Of a stretch of DNA of 12,041 nucleotides, positions 11,984-12,041 are shown piece after piece; within the stretch, counting starts at the first letter, position 1; every line of letters starts with the position of its first letter. Both the position numbers and the translations under genes were made by a program. The DNA comes from Candidatus Magasanikiibacteriota bacterium (lineage in GTDB: Bacteria > Patescibacteriota > Patescibacteriia > Magasanikbacterales > UBA922), in the NCBI GenBank assembly GCA_012800155.1, contig JAAZJX010000036.1, forward strand, positions 1-12,041, in the 5' to 3' direction. The notes beneath the pieces are model-generated. The model searched no databases, was not told the origin of the DNA, and worked only from the letters and a program-made list of their open reading frames with translations.

Positions 11984-12041
11984 TTATTTCAAAATTTCTT
12001 TTTTAATAATTTCTCTTAATTTATCCGGGCACAAACCACCA
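11984..12041 (-). CDS. C-terminal end of a truncated protein of unknown function
   Basis: The minus strand is open from the window edge to TAA at 11984-11986, encoding ...GGLCPDKLREIIKKEILK. The amphipathic Lys/Glu-rich ending and balanced composition look like a real protein tail, but 18 residues do not identify it. It lies upstream of the GNAT gene on the same strand with a 105-nt A/T-rich gap that shows no clear terminator, so cotranscription is possible. Confidence 0.55.
   Translation of the reverse strand, partial: GGLCPDKLREIIKKEILK

Overview
The window is a strongly AT-rich stretch of a bacterial chromosome. Gene content and style suggest a Patescibacteria (Candidate Phyla Radiation) genome: a class II ribonucleotide reductase, small membrane proteins, most genes lacking a Shine-Dalgarno (SD) sequence, short ATTCCC-type palindromic repeats between genes, and a 183-aa protein of a type I recall from many CPR genomes. 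This placement is an inference, since no rRNA or marker set is present. TGA is read as stop, so code 25 is not used.

Layout, left to right. (1) 1-44 is the first codons of a truncated minus-strand gene with a consensus promoter and a hairpin leader. (2) 290-1997 holds epmA then efp, both transcribed leftward: elongation factor P and the LysRS-like enzyme that modifies its conserved lysine. (3) 2089-2961 is a tRNA cluster on the minus strand: Gly(GCC), initiator Met(CAU) and Gly(UCC). The 3' end of the last is duplicated around a 116-bp hairpin-rich insert. (4) 3030-3419 is an MgtC/SapB-type membrane protein. (5) 3476-5212 is an accessory-looking stretch. It has two clusters of palindromic repeats around one lone gene (4177-4728) of unknown function, which has a consensus promoter, a palindrome over the -35 box and a leader of about 195 nt with several inverted repeats. 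(6) 5286-8804 is nrdJ, with two NrdR boxes upstream. (7) 9207-11372 is a rightward ruvB operon with three small membrane-protein genes. (8) 11540-11878 is a convergent GNAT acetyltransferase, and 11984-12041 the C-terminus of another minus-strand gene.

How it fits together: epmA-efp is a translation module for proline-rich peptides. nrdJ makes deoxyribonucleotides and appears to be under NrdR, the usual repressor of nrd genes. A perfect DnaA box lies between nrdJ and the divergent ruvB. Promoters are unusually readable here, and several carry an extended -10 (TGnTATAAT). ruvB and epmA have a -10 box exactly 9 nt before their ATG, so their mRNAs are probably leaderless. SD sequences are clear only at the truncated left-edge gene and at the 183-aa gene.

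Most worth a second look: the tRNA-Gly duplication with its hairpin insert, the structured leader of the 183-aa gene, the paired NrdR boxes, and an initiator tRNA with C instead of U at position 33.
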